A DNA stretch of 64,000 nucleotides from Omphiscola glabra. Lineage: Eukaryota; Mollusca; Gastropoda; Lymnaeidae. Location of the stretch: contig OZ024806.1 of assembly GCA_964017045.1 (NCBI GenBank), forward strand, positions 24,321,503 through 24,385,502, read 5' to 3'. A program made the position numbers and the translations under genes. Shown here piece by piece: positions 36,170 through 50,200 of this stretch (positions are counted from its first letter, which is position 1; every line of letters starts with the position of its first letter). The notes under the pieces were generated by a model. That model did not search any database. It was not told the DNA's origin and worked only from the letters and a program-made list of their open reading frames with translations.

Positions 36170-39125
36170 CATACAACTAAATTAACATTGAGTATATCGC
36201 ATCTCTGGCTTTATTTTATTGTTTGTTTTGTTAATGTGTATATTATAAAAAGTCAAATGTCACCCATTTACTCACAAATTCGCCCACTAGCTTGACTCAT
36301 TGTTGACTAGTTCTCCAGAACAATGAGCTCTTTGAAGTTGAATCTTTGGATGGTAATTCCTGTTATAGTCTTGTAGAGGCACACTAACATGTTTTTAAAA
36401 AAAAAAACATCGTCTTATTGTCCTAAAATGACAATAGGCGAAACTAGAGAATTTATTATGATTTTTCTTGTGAGAGTATTTTTGGTTTGAATTTGTAATA
36501 TTTTTTGTTTGATTTTTTGTTTTGAACATGTTGTGGTGTCGAGATTAATGTATACATTTTATCACTATATAGTTTTTTGAAGACATTTCAAGAGCTTATT
36601 TGTCATAGAAAACGTAGTGTTTTTAAGTTTCTAACCAAAAATATCAAGCAAGCATTTTTGGCCTTTCTTCACCAATACCTGGTCTACTTCCTTACGCTGC
36701 AGTTAAGCTTTCTGAATCGGTTCTTCAAAACGTACATATCAGTCAAAGGTCAACAAATGTAGGGATGTCAAGAAGCGGTTATTTTCGCTGGTTCACAATA
36801 TTAACTGGTTTTCTTTCCTGGCTCTTCTTATGACACAGGACAACTTATATGGATTATTCTGTACCTTGAGAGAGCTAGAGGTGAAAATATCCAGACTTTC
36901 AGCTTACAGCTGCATAGTGTCCAGGGTATGGGAATCACTGTAGTTAGCATGAAAGCTATTTGGGTCCGAGAGTTGTGTCATGGGTATCGTCATTGTGTTT
37001 GAATGATCGTTGCATGACGGGAATAAAACAATAAATAAGTGTATGGATAAAAGGCGTGAGAAAGACTGAATGAGAGTAGGGTGTTGATTAGAGATAAAAT
37101 CATAAGGCATTCGTGAGTGATAGCTCAGTGTTTTTTGTATGGATAGTCTGTGTAATTATAAGGAGATATGGTAATAAAATGTGAAGTGGCTGTGTTCTAA
37201 TAGTTGATGTGCCTGGGTACTCTGTTATAGACAATATTGTGGGGAAAAAACCATCGTTGCCAGAAAAACTCGGAAACGTTCGATTAGAGGAATATAGTTT
37301 TTTTTTTTTATCACATAGCAGAAACTTTGTATTACGGACCGTTATAAATGGAGAATTTAATCTCTTAATTTTATTCTATGGCTCGTTCTAGAAACAGACC
37401 ATAATAAAGGACGGTACTAAAGTTTTAAAAATAATAACAAATAAAACGACAATCAAGGCCATAGCTAATTAAAATTAATAACCTTTTAATTTGTGAACTT
37501 CAATTAAATAATAACAGCAAGAGAAATATGATTAAAATTATAAACTTACAGATTTGCTGGTACCGGTACTGTATATAAAAATACAATAAGCAAAAATGTG
37601 TGCAACGAGGAAATAGAAAAATCTACACACAACAAAGTATAATGACACACAGCATGCCTCGTAATCAAGGTAAGGAAAATCTCTCTCTCTCTCTCTATCG
37701 GTCAGCCCTTTTTATAGGCATTTCCTACTAATGTCTAGAACCGTCTAATGCATTGCATTGCTTTCCCGTTTTATCCAGATCCTTCTATAAGGTTCTGAAT
37801 AACGAAGCTTTTTGTAAACAAGGGAAAGTTTTTGTTAGCCACACTTCAAATGCGGTCACGAGAGTTCACGAGGGGTCATGTACGTGGAAGGCGGGCTATG
37901 CGTTTAACAAAACACATCATCCCTCATAACACTTTGTTTGTCGATGGAAAGGCAGCTGACTCTGTTGTCAAACTGCATCTCGACTTACATCAATCTGAGT
38001 CACATGTGTGAAACATTTCTGTAACAACATGGTTACATTCACCTGGGCCATGTTAATTGTATTCGTGTTATTTAATCCTTCACTTTACTGGCACATACAC
38101 GATCTTCACAAACACGATATAAGCACATCTTGATTTTAATCATCACTATATTTATTTATCTATTTTTATACAAGTCACAATGATAATAGAGTCTCCGATA
38201 GTGGAGAAAGATAATACGTTGTCTTAATACCTCACCCAAGCTACTACTACAATATTACTCAATTACACAAGATGGCACAGAATGAAATTCTGGAAGAGCA
38301 AAACACAAATCTCCATACTGTTAAATACCTAACCGTTCTCTCTCTTCTGCCTTTGACATTCCTCCTCACTTCCGGTACATATTAATTTACTAAAACAATA
38401 TGTTATCCAAGATAAAATAATTTGACCTGTTACAATTTCGAAACAATGAAATACAGCCCAGGCTGTTCGGAAGTGAAGTCCATTGTTTGGGTGAATGCAT
38501 CATGGCTCAGATTTTACAGAGTTTGGGTTGAGTGCGCCACGGCTAACAAATGAGGAATAGAAGATTTTGACAAAACTCTTCAGGACATCCAAAGAAGTAA
38601 ACGCCCTTATGGGTGAAGTTAGTATGCTACTCACCAGTGACTTAACCAGACACTACCCTACATGCATCGATAACTCACTCTGATTAGGTCAGAACCTGAC
38701 TTGAGTCATCCCACCTTTGACCCAATGTCGAAGTCCAATCCTGGCGAATCTACAAGAGGTTTCATATAAAAAATGATTTTAAGGTCTAGTTCTTCTGAAC
38801 TTATCTTTCAAAAAAAAACATATATGGACACTTAAAAAAAGATGAGTGAAAGGTTATATATTCCAGTTAATCTCTGTGACAATGTTGTACATTGTGAATC
38901 TTGTGACACCACGGCACAAGGTATCTTTGGCTTTGGACGGGCCCCCATGTGACCGAAGGTACGTTGTCTAGAGGTCGGTCCCCTTCGTTTGGCCACAGAA
39001 CAAATGTGTAATCTCTCCACATACCAAGACGGTCATACATACCCGAGAAAACTCGTGGGAAATACAGGCAATCCCAGTTTTCGTCATTTCAGTTTGTATG
39101 TGTCATACTAAGAGGGTTTCTAAAT
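36170..39125. other. Start of the interval between the two oxidases; no gene seen
   Basis: AT-rich, with a short (CT)n at 37681-37697. No ORF with recognisable content and no clear transposon ends. Confidence 0.45.
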
Positions 39126-39129
39126 TAGT

Positions 39130-39790
39130 ACATGTGTTTACAATATTCTGTTTGGGGCCGGGGGCCCTAAATTTGCATATATGTACTAAATGAGCTATAC
39201 AAATAAAAATTCAAACATAGGTATTGCATGGGTGGATCAATCGCTTCCTCCATTCCTCTCACATGGACAGCTGTGTGTGGCCTGCTCACTTCTCACATGG
39301 ACAGCTGTCAAGTATGGGAGTTCAGTAGTTATTGTTGCGTTGAATGCATGTTTATTACGCGCGGTGTGTGAAAGAGTTTTTATTAGCTAATGAACGCGCT
39401 TGTCTGAATGACGTAATGTTATGTGTATTGTGACGTAAGTAGTAATCGTGCGGGAGTTATGGTGTAGAACCTTAGGGAAGAGAGATGTGTGCCTTGTGTT
39501 CCGGATGATTAAAGTTATATTTACTAAAAGGACTTGAGTTATTCACTAATGATTGAAATAGTGGAAGAACTTGATTGAATGATCCAATCCAGGAGTATAG
39601 AAGTTGACAACAGCTGTGTGTGGCCTGCTCACGTTTCAAAAAAACTTTTAATTTTTTCGAGGACGCACTAGACGGTAAAAACAAAACATAAATATTGTGT
39701 ATATAAAAAGTGCTTCAAAAAACATAATTAAACACAACAACATTATGTCTTTGAGTGACATTGCAAGGAGAAAGGGTGGCTGGTATTTCT
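39130..39790 (+). mobile_element. Helitron-like repeat fragment split by a solo LTR
   Basis: 39145-39300 matches 61105-61260 (GGGGCCGGGGGCCCTAAATT, ATTGCATGGGTGGATCAATC, then ACATGGACAGCTGTGTGTGG). 39610-39790 continues the same order (CGCACTAGACGGTAAAAA, then GAGTGACATTGCAAGG). The gap is filled by the LTR at 39306-39609. Confidence 0.65.
39306..39609. mobile_element. Solo LTR with 5-bp target duplication
   Basis: 304 bp running from TGTCAAGTATGG to AGAAGTTGACA. The tips are TGTCAA and TTGACA, perfect inverted hexamers with TG..CA ends. ACAGC flanks both sides (39301-39305 and 39610-39614). It interrupts a Helitron-like repeat whose halves align on either side. No internal retroviral coding region is present. 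A 5-bp duplication fits Ty3/gypsy or BEL/Pao elements. Confidence 0.85.
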
Positions 39791-40546
39791 GGCTTGGGTT
39801 TGTGCAGCCCCCGGTTTTCGCTAGTGTGTCTGTTTTTACATTGCCGGGCATGTATACGTTACCTGCTTACCCACTGCACCGATAACTTGCTTCCAATGTT
39901 CTCGATCTTGCCCAAGATGGCGACACAAATATAGTATTACATACTGCCATATGAAGATATTAAGACCCTGAATCAGAGACAACTACAACGTCCAATCCCA
40001 CAAGCCCCCAACTCTGCAGTTTACTGTGAATACTTTCCGGTGCCCCGTTAGTAGCCACCAGACTCGCATCCAAATTCGACACCGTTGTCCCATGGGGTCC
40101 AAAAAATTACCTCTTTCAGCGGCCTTCTAGTGGGGTATAGGACGAGCTAACTGTACCCCGCATTTAAATCTCACAGGTTGGTCAATCTGTCCGTTTAAAC
40201 GTTCACTGGGGTTTCCACTATCACTTCGATTGCCTCAAGGGCAGCCTATTTCTGGACATGTGCAGGGCTGCGTTACGGCAATGCTGTGTCGTTCAGAGCC
40301 AATAGTATACTGGGATGGGAAGGCTCCGCACATGGCTTAATGACAAGGTTAGGGTTCACTCGTTCTCTATTTTTGGGCAGTTTGACTGTCCTTTCAAGTT
40401 CTGCAACTTAATTCATAAAGGAGGATCTTTTCTGTCTATTAACCGCTTATTGACACATAATTGTTTTATGAGGATTTTATTTTTATTTTTAAAAGATTGT
40501 TTATACATGAACACAAAGACCAGTCACATTCAAACTTGTTCTAAGG

Positions 40547-40780
40547 CAACAGGTGGTGGGCCAACAGGTGGTGGGCCAACAGGTGGCGGGCCAACAGGTG
40601 GCGGGCCAACAGGTGGCGGGCCAACAGGTGGCGGGCCAACAGGTGGCGGGCCAACAGGTGGCGGGCCAACAGGTGGCGGGCCAACAGGTGGCGGGCCAAC
40701 AGGTGCCGGGCCAACAGGTGGCGGGCCAACAGGTGGCAGGCCAACAGGTGGCGGGCCAACAGGTGGTGGGCCAACAGGTA
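40547..40780. repeat. 15-bp GC-rich minisatellite, 15-16 copies
   Basis: The unit is GGTGGCGGGCCAACA, with GTGG variants at both ends of the array. The 15-bp period keeps open frames on both strands (GGGPT, AGQQV, HLLAR); no other coding support. Confidence 0.95.
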
Positions 40781-40944
40781 GTGATATATTTAATATTATT
40801 CTTTTAAAAAATTCATATTGTTTTATTTTTGGAAAAAAATTTGAACTTAACTAACATTTTTTAGATTGATAGATTTAAGAATGTTCACTTGATCTTTAGT
40901 TGAGAATAAGCCCTGTGTAACCCGTGAATGAAAAATTGATTTGT

Positions 40945-40980
40945 TTCCCCCCCCCCCCCCCCCCCAAAAAAAAAGAAACC
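40945..40980. repeat. Poly-C/poly-A tract
   Basis: About 19 C followed by an A-rich run. Further C runs occur at 41301-41312. Confidence 0.8.
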
Positions 40981-42539
40981 TGTTAGTGTGCATGTAACTC
41001 GTGTGACTTATGAGTATGTTACTAAATGCATATGCATTTTTATAGGAATATGAGACGAATTTTTTTCCCTAATTTTTTCTGATTTTGACCATGTCATATG
41101 ACTTTATATAATGTGCCTTCTACATTGCTTAACTAGCTTAAATAAAGTTGAAATCTAAATATTTTCTTTTTCTCAAATACACCTTTAATGAGTTAACGTT
41201 CTTGTTGACCCATTCTCTCCCGTTCTGTCTTTATATTTTATTTCCTTGTATCCCATTTTTTTTCCCTTTCCAAATGTCCCCCTCTTAACGCTTTCTCTCT
41301 CCCCCCCCCCCCCGTTCTCTCTCTCACTCTCTGTTAAACATACAGTCTGGTCACATCTTCTCTTTCTAAATTTCATTAATTTCTCTATCTACACATGATC
41401 TCACTCCAAGGTATATATTTACTCTGTATCTCTCTACACAGTTTATATTTAAATTGTCACTACAAATAGTTTCCATAACTAAAAATATGATTATTTCTTT
41501 TAGTTTTTGGCCTTTTAAAAAAAGTTTCTCTTAACACATGACGTTGAAAAACTATTGCATGAGGGAGAATCTTTACACCAACTAACTGATACACACATAT
41601 ATAATCAATACAGCTGCTGGGCCAGCACATCTAATTAGCGGAATGGATAATGTTTGGACAACTAAAAAAATTACGTAGGGGACCTTCAAATTATGTGTAG
41701 TTAAATGAAAAACCGAAGTCCATTAGTTTTATTTCGTTAAAACAGTCTCTTAAAGATATCAAACTTTAAATTATGCGTGCGTCATTCATATATATATAAG
41801 AATGAGCTATACTGACGTAACTCCAAAGAGCTGAAAATATTTTGATACGTTCGGACTCTTAAAAACAAACATAGTTATTTTCTATTATTTTATGGAAAAG
41901 GAATAAATTTACATGCGCACAAAATATTATATTTCCGCTTTTATTTTAGCAAAAGTTTAAGTATTATTATTATAAATTATAAATACATTTAAAGTAACAA
42001 GTAAGCAACTATCTTAATCATTTTATATGCGTTTGAAAGTTATGAAAAAAAAATAATGTTTAAAGAATTACACAGTAATCACATTCATCGGGAAAACCTA
42101 AACATCAGTTGTTATTAGTGCGTCCTTTAGTGCGTTGTCAATAGTGCGAAATAAAATTAAAATTAATTAGTTCTAAATAATCACGCAAATGACGTCATAG
42201 TGCGAATTGCATATTTAGCCAAAGCTGAAAGGTATCTCATTTAAAAAAAGAGCATGACAAAAATGATAATTTACATTCCCCTTCTTAAAAGTAAAATTAA
42301 TAAACAGAATAAATTGCTTTTTAAATTGCTAAACTTAAATACAAATTTAACTTTGTATTTTTAACTTTCAATAAGTTTTTACTTTTTATTCATTTCCAAA
42401 AATAAACTTTTATCAAATTTATAAAGTAGTAAAAAATATCTAGATCTACATTTAAAAATAACTTTAATAAGAATATGCGGTTTAATTAAACTGGTGCAGC
42501 AATGCAAACACTACGTAGCCAAATACTAATTTTAATGGA

Positions 42540-43813
42540 CTTGTATGGCATCTTTCCGTCTACGAGAGACGATAGATTATCTTGTCTGGTTGCAGCTCTT
42601 CGTGTGACTAATGAGACCGATCCTTGAATGGCAGTCTCTTGTGCATGTCCCGCACACGAATGCGGTGGAGTAGTGTTTTCTTGCCTTTCTCCGCGCTCTC
42701 TTCACAGCTGCTTCCGCCCTGTAGAGCTCCTCAGCACGTAGTGATCCTTCCTTCACGATGCCCCGCCATGTGGATCGATCCTCCGCCAGGTCCTCCCAAT
42801 TTGAGATGTTGATGTTAGCCGCCTTCATATCTCTTTTGCAAATGTCTATGTATCTGAGACGAGGCCGTCCAACTGACCTTTTTCCTGTCGCCAGCGGAGG
42901 CGTCTTTGGATTAAAAGGGCTGGGACGCTGCACATATTTGTTTGAGACAGGATATCCGTGTTGGGGACTTTTTCCTGCCATTTGATGTCAAGGATGCGGC
43001 GCAGGCATCTGAGGTGGAAGCCATTGAGCCTTTTTTCGTGCCTGTTGTATGTGGTCCAAGACTCACATCCATAGAGGAGTGTGCTCAGTACGCAGGCCTG
43101 GTATACCTGCAGCTTAGTTCTTGTTGTGAGCTTGGCATTTGACGAGACTCTTTTCTTCAATCTCGTCATGACAGTTGCGGCCCTCCCTACCCTACCACTT
43201 ATCTCATCCTCCATTGAGAGGATGCTCGAAATGTTCGACCCTAGATATGGGAATCTGTCAACAGCATCCAAGTCGCAGTCGTCGATGGAGATAGTTGGGG
43301 GAGAGTCAGAGTCATGAGCCATAATGTTGGTTTTCTTTAAGCTGATGATCATGCCAAACTCTTTGCAGGCAGCGGATAAACTGGATACAAGGCTCTGCAG
43401 GCCGTCTGCTGAGTGAGATACTAAAGCGGCGTCATCTGCAAATAAGAGCTCACGGAGCATGACCTTTCTTATTTTGGTCTTAGCTCTAAGGCGCGCAATG
43501 TTGAACAATCTCCCGTCGGCTCTAGTGTGAATGTATTTCCCCTCGCTGTTGTTCTTGAAGGCATACTGGAGTAAGATGGAGAAGAAGATTGCAAATAAAG
43601 TAGGAGCTAGCACGCAGCCTTGCTTTACTCCATTACTTACTGGAAAAGCTTCTGAGGTGGCACCGTCATAGCATACGGTGCCCTGCATGTTATAGTGGAA
43701 CTGCTCGATGATGTTAAGCAGACGTGCAGGGCAGCCTATTTTTTTTTAGGATCTGGAAGAGGACGCTTCTGCTGACAAGATCAAAAGCTTTAGTGAGGTC
43801 GACAAACGCGATG
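42540..43813 (-). pseudogene. Non-LTR retrotransposon ORF2 fragment (reverse transcriptase C-terminal half)
   Basis: The minus strand encodes AFVDLTKAFD (about 43805), then after a frameshift at an A-run (43740-43748) SNGVKQGCVLAPTLFAIFF, the catalytic FADDAAL, YLGSNIS, LLYGCESWT and RRLRW (43688-42846). A second frame shift leads to GKRSVGRPRLRYIDICKRD, ISNWEDLAEDRSTWR and a C-terminal Cys/His knuckle (CGTCTRDCHSRIGLISHTKSC-like, 20 residues spanning the C and H ligands) ending at 42577. It is 5'-truncated inside the palm domain. Family is RTE/L1-like 'endonuclease-reverse transcriptase'; exact clade not resolved. Confidence 0.85.
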
Positions 43814-44267
43814 TATCACTCATCTAAATAAGAACAAAGCGTATTAAAATTATAATTCTTTTTGCGTAAGTATGGGGATAACAATCCAGTCTGTGTGGGT
43901 GGGGGGTGTAATATGATACATTCATTTTGCCAAACGCAGCACAAGATACGCATCAGAATGAATTTGATAAATAATTAACCTTCTTCGATACATAATATAC
44001 ATCGGGGTCGGGGGAGGGGGGGTAAGAAATTGAGTAATACATTTTTAATTGGATGACAATATCGTTCAATCCAATGGCATTACAGTTTTAAAAAATAGAT
44101 GCTATATTCTCATTTTACATATGAACAAATGTTTACCAATTAAGAAAATCAATGACGTTAACACAACGTAAATACATTTACATAATTATACACATTAAAA
44201 TCAAAACCCAATCATTTTACAAAATAACAATTTTAATTTTAAAAATAGAGATTTATTAGAAAGAAAG

Positions 44268-44337
44268 ATAGACAAGAAGACAGACAGACATCAATACAGA
44301 CAAATAGACAGATAGACAGATACATTGATGATAGATT

Positions 44338-44376
<39 letters not shown>

Positions 44377-44464
44377 TGATATATAGATAGATAGATTGAT
44401 TGATTGATAGATATATAGACAGATGATAGATAGATAGATAGATTGATTGATTGATTGATTGATT

Positions 44465-44503
<39 letters not shown>

Positions 44504-44603
44504 TAGATAGATAGATTGATAGATAGATATATATATATAGATAAATAGATAGATAGATATATAGATAGATTAAATAGATATATAGATAGATAGATAGATG
44601 ATT

Positions 44604-44636
<33 letters not shown>

Positions 44637-45195
44637 GCAGGTAGGTGGATGTAGAGTGGGTGGGAGGGTGGGTGAAAGGGTGGGTGGGTGGCTGGATGGA
44701 TGGATTGATGGATGGATGGTTAGATAGATAGATAGATAGATAGATAGATTGATATATATATATATAGATAGATAGATAAAAACCTAGATAGATAGATAGA
44801 TATATAGATATATAGATATATTGATAGATAGATCGATAGATAGGTATATATGTAGGTATTTAGATAGGTAGGTAGATAGGTAGGTAGGTGGGGAGGGTGT
44901 GAGGTAGGTAGAAAGATATGTAGGTAGGTTAGTATGTAGGTAGATAGATAGGTAGGTAGGTAGGCAGGTAGGTATGTAGGTAGGTAGATATGTAGGTAGG
45001 TAGGTATGTAGGTAGAAAGGTAGGTAGGTTGGGAGTTAGGGAAGTAGATAGGTAGGTAGCTAGGTACGTAGCTAGGGAGGTAGGCAGGCAGGAAGGCAAG
45101 CATGGAGGAAGGTATGTATAGATAGGTAGATAGGTAGATGATGGATGGATGGATGGATGGTTGGATGGATAGGCAGACAGTCGGACAGACAGACA
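44268..45195. repeat. Compound GATA/GATT/GGTA microsatellite, about 0.9 kb
   Basis: Blocks of GATA, GATT, GGAT, GGTG and GGTA succeed one another. The long minus-strand frame ([14 protein letters not shown]) is a product of the tetranucleotide. Confidence 0.95.
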
Positions 45196-46354
45196 GTTTT
45201 CATCTTCGAATAATTGGGAAAATATTATTTTTTTTCGTTAAACTATATCTAACATTTATAAACATTAATGTATGTACTTATGTCCCGTATTCGGTTCTAT
45301 ACCATTAATCCAAAAGAGATGAACATTTTATGAGTTCTTGTACACACGATCGCAAATGTTTCTGAATTAATACACACATTTTACCGGGGCCCTGCATTCG
45401 TTTCTAATTTCCATATGCGTTCCTATACCATTCATCCGATTGCGATAAAACTTTGGTAAGTTGTTGTGCGCAGCAAAGGTTTCTAAATTAGCTTAATTAT
45501 TTTGAAATATTCCTTTAGGGGCCATGGGCCCTAAGTTATTTTTTTCTTATATGAGCTATACAAATACAATTTCAAAGTACAACTATTTTAGAATTTTGCG
45601 TTTTGGGCCGGGGGCTTTTTAAAAAGAAAAATAAGTATTTGAGCTATATAAATATAATTTAAAATGAGCTACTGAATGGTTGTATTAATGGCTACAAGTG
45701 TGCGTACTAAATTTTGAAAATCCATCCTTCTCAAGTGGACAGCTGTATGTTGCCTGCACACGCTTCGAAAAAAATATAATTTATTTGTGTACGCACCAGA
45801 CGGAAAAACAATACATATTTTATATTTAAAAATAACTTTAAAATTTAATTACATCATTAACACTTTTTTTTTATTGAATGGCATTGCAACGCATGCCGGG
45901 TTATCGCTAGTATCTAAGAATAACAGCGTTGATTATAATCTCCTGCCTTCCAAGAAGTGTTCACTATTAAATTTTAAAACCATTTTTCTAATGATATGTT
46001 TTAAGATGTTGAGTTTTATATTTTCGATATACCGGCGTTCAATAATAAAATGAATTTAAAAAAAATAAGTTTTTTTTACATTAGATGTTTGTAATCAAAC
46101 ACAATTAAAAACAAAACAAAAAACACAATATTTCTCTATAATGGTGGCGTTAAATTGTTTTATTCATAACGCGAGTTAAAAAATGATAAATACATCACTA
46201 ATATTTTGTTTAAAAATAAATATTTAAAACATTCTTTTTTCTGCAAATCCACGGCAAGCTGAAGCTGTACGTAGTTGAAAGACTGAATTTAAATTAGGCT
46301 CCTCATATAGAAAAAAAGTTTCTAAAAATTTTATAACTTAATGCGTGGAAGATT

Positions 46355-46450
46355 ACGGGTTTTGGCTACCTCCCATGACTGCGCCCATGGTGGCAGCACA
46401 TCTTCGACCCTCCCATGACGTCACACAGGGTGGCAGCACCTCTTCGCTCA
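46355..46450. repeat. Two-copy direct repeat of about 46 bp
   Basis: CCTCCCATGAC, then GGTGGCAGCACCTCTTCG, repeated once. 45915-46350 and 46460-47270 show no gene. Confidence 0.7.
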
Positions 46451-47277
46451 TCCCCTTCCAACATCGCTGGTGTTGCATAAATTGCAAAACAGAACAGAGG
46501 AGCTGATCACAATCCAGGAAATGTCCCTCAAAAATAAAGATAAGATTACTCTCTCGAAATGGACATTCACGTGTCTAGTAGCGAAATCGACACCCAAATT
46601 TACCACGATGCTGACGACCGATGCAAAAAAACTGACCAGCCTGCTTGGTAAATGCAGGGATGACTCTTAATGACATCTCTTTCGTGTTCTCTTTAAAAAA
46701 ACATTCATTCCAAGTCATTCCTCCAAAAGGGTTAATGGGGGAGTACTATGCTCATGTTGAAACAACAAGAACTATACACAGGCTAGGCATAAATCTCTAA
46801 CAAGACGATCCAAAATAGCGTATATTTCCATTCTTTAGGTTTTTCTCCACCATGTGCATATTTCTCATTGCTGCGATATAAATTAAAATTTCAGTGAATT
46901 TTAGTTGTGAGATTTCGCTTTATATGTCCTAAAGAAACACAAATCATGTTTAGCATCTTATAATGAGAGCCATCGCTGAAGATGCACTTATACGGTAGTG
47001 TGGATCGGAATGTCCCGGTCTTTTGATTTCTTTTTAAAACCATTACTTTAGGCCACGTAAAATAAAAGGCTTATTGGAAACTGCTCAAACAGTTAGTGAA
47101 TATGATTATAAATAAGAATTTTTTTGGTTTAACATGCAAGTCTAAAAATGGCAGTTGTTTTAAGCCCAAATCATAATCTTCCATTGTAATAATATATATA
47201 TACATACTAACCTTTAGGGTAAAACCAAACTATACAGGCCTATACTATAAGATCAATTGCAACCTACATTATAGACA

Positions 47278-50200
47278 TTAAAAGAAGTATAGATTTAGCA
47301 CTCGGTCGACCGTCTCATAGGCGCCCTCAGCCCACCCTACGTGGTAGCCACGAGAGTGGTCTGCCCCTACCACAAACACGTCATCCGTCAAAGATGGACG
47401 CTGCACGGTGGATATGACGTCATCGTAGCGATACCCGGCCTTCCAAACAACCCAGGAACCTCCATAAGGATAAGATTTCCAGAACTGGGATACTGCAGAT
47501 AGTGGTTCTGGGATGGACTTCCGGTCAATTCCGTAAACCTTCGACAGCTGATCTAAAAGATTGTTCTTGAGCGTGACTGTGACCCTATTTACGCCATTTG
47601 GAGAACCGTTTATGACGTGGCCGTGATAGTTGAGGTAATCCAGGTACTTCGCCTTGGTTTCATCCGCGTAGCTGGCCAGCATGACGTAAGCACCGGAAAT
47701 GTTTGAGCGCCCCCAATCGAAAAATTGGCTGAAGGACAAATCGGAGAAGGCCAAAGGGGCGGGATGGGCGGAGGCGTTGCTCAACCACCAGGGCTCTGAG
47801 AAGCTCATGAAAACCTTGCATCCCACGACAGGGCGGACGGCGTTGATGGCCTCATCGACCCTGTCTTCCCTGTCAGAACATACAACATGTTGCTGTTCAA
47901 TATAAATGTTGAAATATTATTTCGGAAAAATATTGTGTCACGCTTCCTTTGAGCTGACTTCATAACAAGCAGTACAAAAAAAAAGGTTACTGAACATGCC
48001 GCTGGAGATATTCATGAATACATTAGTGAACAAAATCTGTTATATTCCGGTACAAATTAAATACATCTTTTGCATATTCTTTAAAAAAAAAATTAGTGTA
48101 ATAATTTGTGTAAAATGATAACTCTTAAATAATATGACCAAAAAAACTAAGCAGCGTAACTAGAATATTTGGACAGTAATGGATGACACTCTTAATGAAG
48201 GACGAGGGGATGTTAAAAAAGAGTGGGGGTGGGTTATGAAAAAAAAATATACTAATTTGAAAAAAACTCTACCATGCGATTACATAGAGTGCATCCTGAA
48301 AAAAAAATATCTCTTAACGATCCATATACCATTTTTAGTTTGTGACAAATTATGGTTCAATGAAAATAGAAATGAAATGCATTTTTTCCCCCATCATAAT
48401 TTGATCGTTTTGTTTCCCTCTGACCCAATCAGCTTTATTGCTTTGTGGCTTTCTCATAACTTTCAGTCCTTCCAGAGAAAGGGAAACATGATAAGAAGCG
48501 TTCCAACTCACTCAAGTTACTGTACTTACGAAGATTGTAATTGATTCACTTATCGATCTTAACCACTCAAATTTTAAAAGAATCAGTTTAATGCTTCTCA
48601 CTGATTTGAACCAAGATCATTGCACTATTGAAATGTTATCCTTACAGTAATAGTTTATTTGATCCTCAATGTAATTCATGACATCTGAATTTAGGTCAGA
48701 AAGAAAAAAACTTTCTTTCTCCTGGTTTCATTTCGACAATGATTTGTGTACAGGTTTTATTTAAGATATTCTGATCTCGCATATAGGAAAATGTATAATA
48801 CATGAGAGTCTATCATACAGGACAATCTATCATACACGACAATCTATCTTGCATGACAATCTTTTAAACAGGAAGTTCTATTATAAGGATAATATATCAT
48901 AGTAGAGAGTCTATCATACAGGACATTCTATCATACAGGGCAATCTATCCCACAGGATAATTTATTCGGCCCCCAGGTCCCGATGAGATCGTATTACAGG
49001 TCCTCATAAATAAAGACTTGTTTGTTCCTGTTTTAAACAATCCTGATATGACGTTATATCAAAATTAAAAAAAATAAAACAGTTAATCATTGACCTGGAA
49101 GAAAGTCCCATTGCCGATCATAGAAATATGAATAAATCCGTCAAAATCGTTAGCTAATTAAATCCAGATTCATTGCTTACAATTAAACAGTTACATATAA
49201 TACATATATTGTGGATGGGGGGTTAATTTAAATCAGTTGATTATAACGTATTTATACATGAGTCTAATGGGACCCGGGTCCGAATGGCGGCGCTGCGTGT
49301 TCGGGTCCATTTTGACTGAATGCTAATAGGATGTCATTTGTGTTTGTTTAATTTAGTAAAACTGAAGAATTAAGTTTACAAACATGTATTCTATTCAATT
49401 ATCTTTTATTTGATACCTCATTTCGTCTTACAAATCCAACAATAATATTTTAAATAGTTTTTAAATTCCAACCTCCCACTTCTGGTACCCGGGTGCGAAT
49501 AGCCACTTTTAATGTTTTAAAATATTTTTCAGTTAGAGTTTGAGTGTCAACTGTTTGTTAAATCATCAGGAATGAGAATTATAAAGTCTTTTTTGATTTC
49601 TTTTTCTTCTGATTAATTACTGACCTAATTAGCTGACATAGTCATTTTATGCGAATCACCCTTGTTGTCAACAAAATAAGACAATCTCTCAAAGTCCTCC
49701 TATAGATGTCCCCCATCTTGGGAACAGTTTACGACTTCAGCTCCTGCTTTACCTTTTGTATGTTCATTCATGACGTATTTAGTTTGTATGTCTTTAAAAA
49801 ATATTTTCAGGTTGAAAATCAAATTGTCACCCCCCCCCCCCAACCTTTTTTTTTTTACAAAACATTCGAAAAATAGTTATATCTCTTTCCGCAGGGCCTA
49901 AAACAGCTACCGGATCCTAGGACCGATCCTTGTTTTTATTTATGTTAATCCGGCACTGGTTTAATACCATAGCTAATTTAAATATAAGACAAAGTGCAAA
50001 CGGTTTTGGTTAGGATGTCAGCAATGAAGGGTTCCACCAGATGAGTGTGTCACAAGAATAGGGTGGAGTACGAAAAGAACGCTACTATACAAGGTTGCCA
50101 GCAGAACAGGTTGGCAGCAGAGCAGGTTGCCAGCAGAGCAGAATACCACCAGAACTGCTAGACTCGGAGGCGGTCCATTGGGAGGACTGGAGGGGGGGGA

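Larger units (their letters stand above)
41788..45912 (+). mobile_element. Helitron-like element, interrupted by a LINE and a microsatellite
   Basis: Starts at ATATATATAAGAATGAGCTA and matches 59625-61410 in order: the block at 41940-42120 against 59755-59960, the flanks of the nested LINE against 60320-60420, and 44120-44220 against 60670-60750. It ends with GCAACGCATGCCGGG then TTATCGCTAGT at 45886-45911. A CTAG terminus followed by T, and an AT-rich start, fit Helitron/Helentron-type non-autonomous elements; no Rep/helicase coding region is present. The unit is split by 42540-43813 and expanded by 44268-45195. Confidence 0.55.

Noticed and set aside
40315..40854. Glycine/proline repeat frame (GGGPT)n of 179 codons
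   Set aside because: A 15-bp minisatellite is open in several frames on both strands; the flanking codons are random and there is no splice or promoter context.
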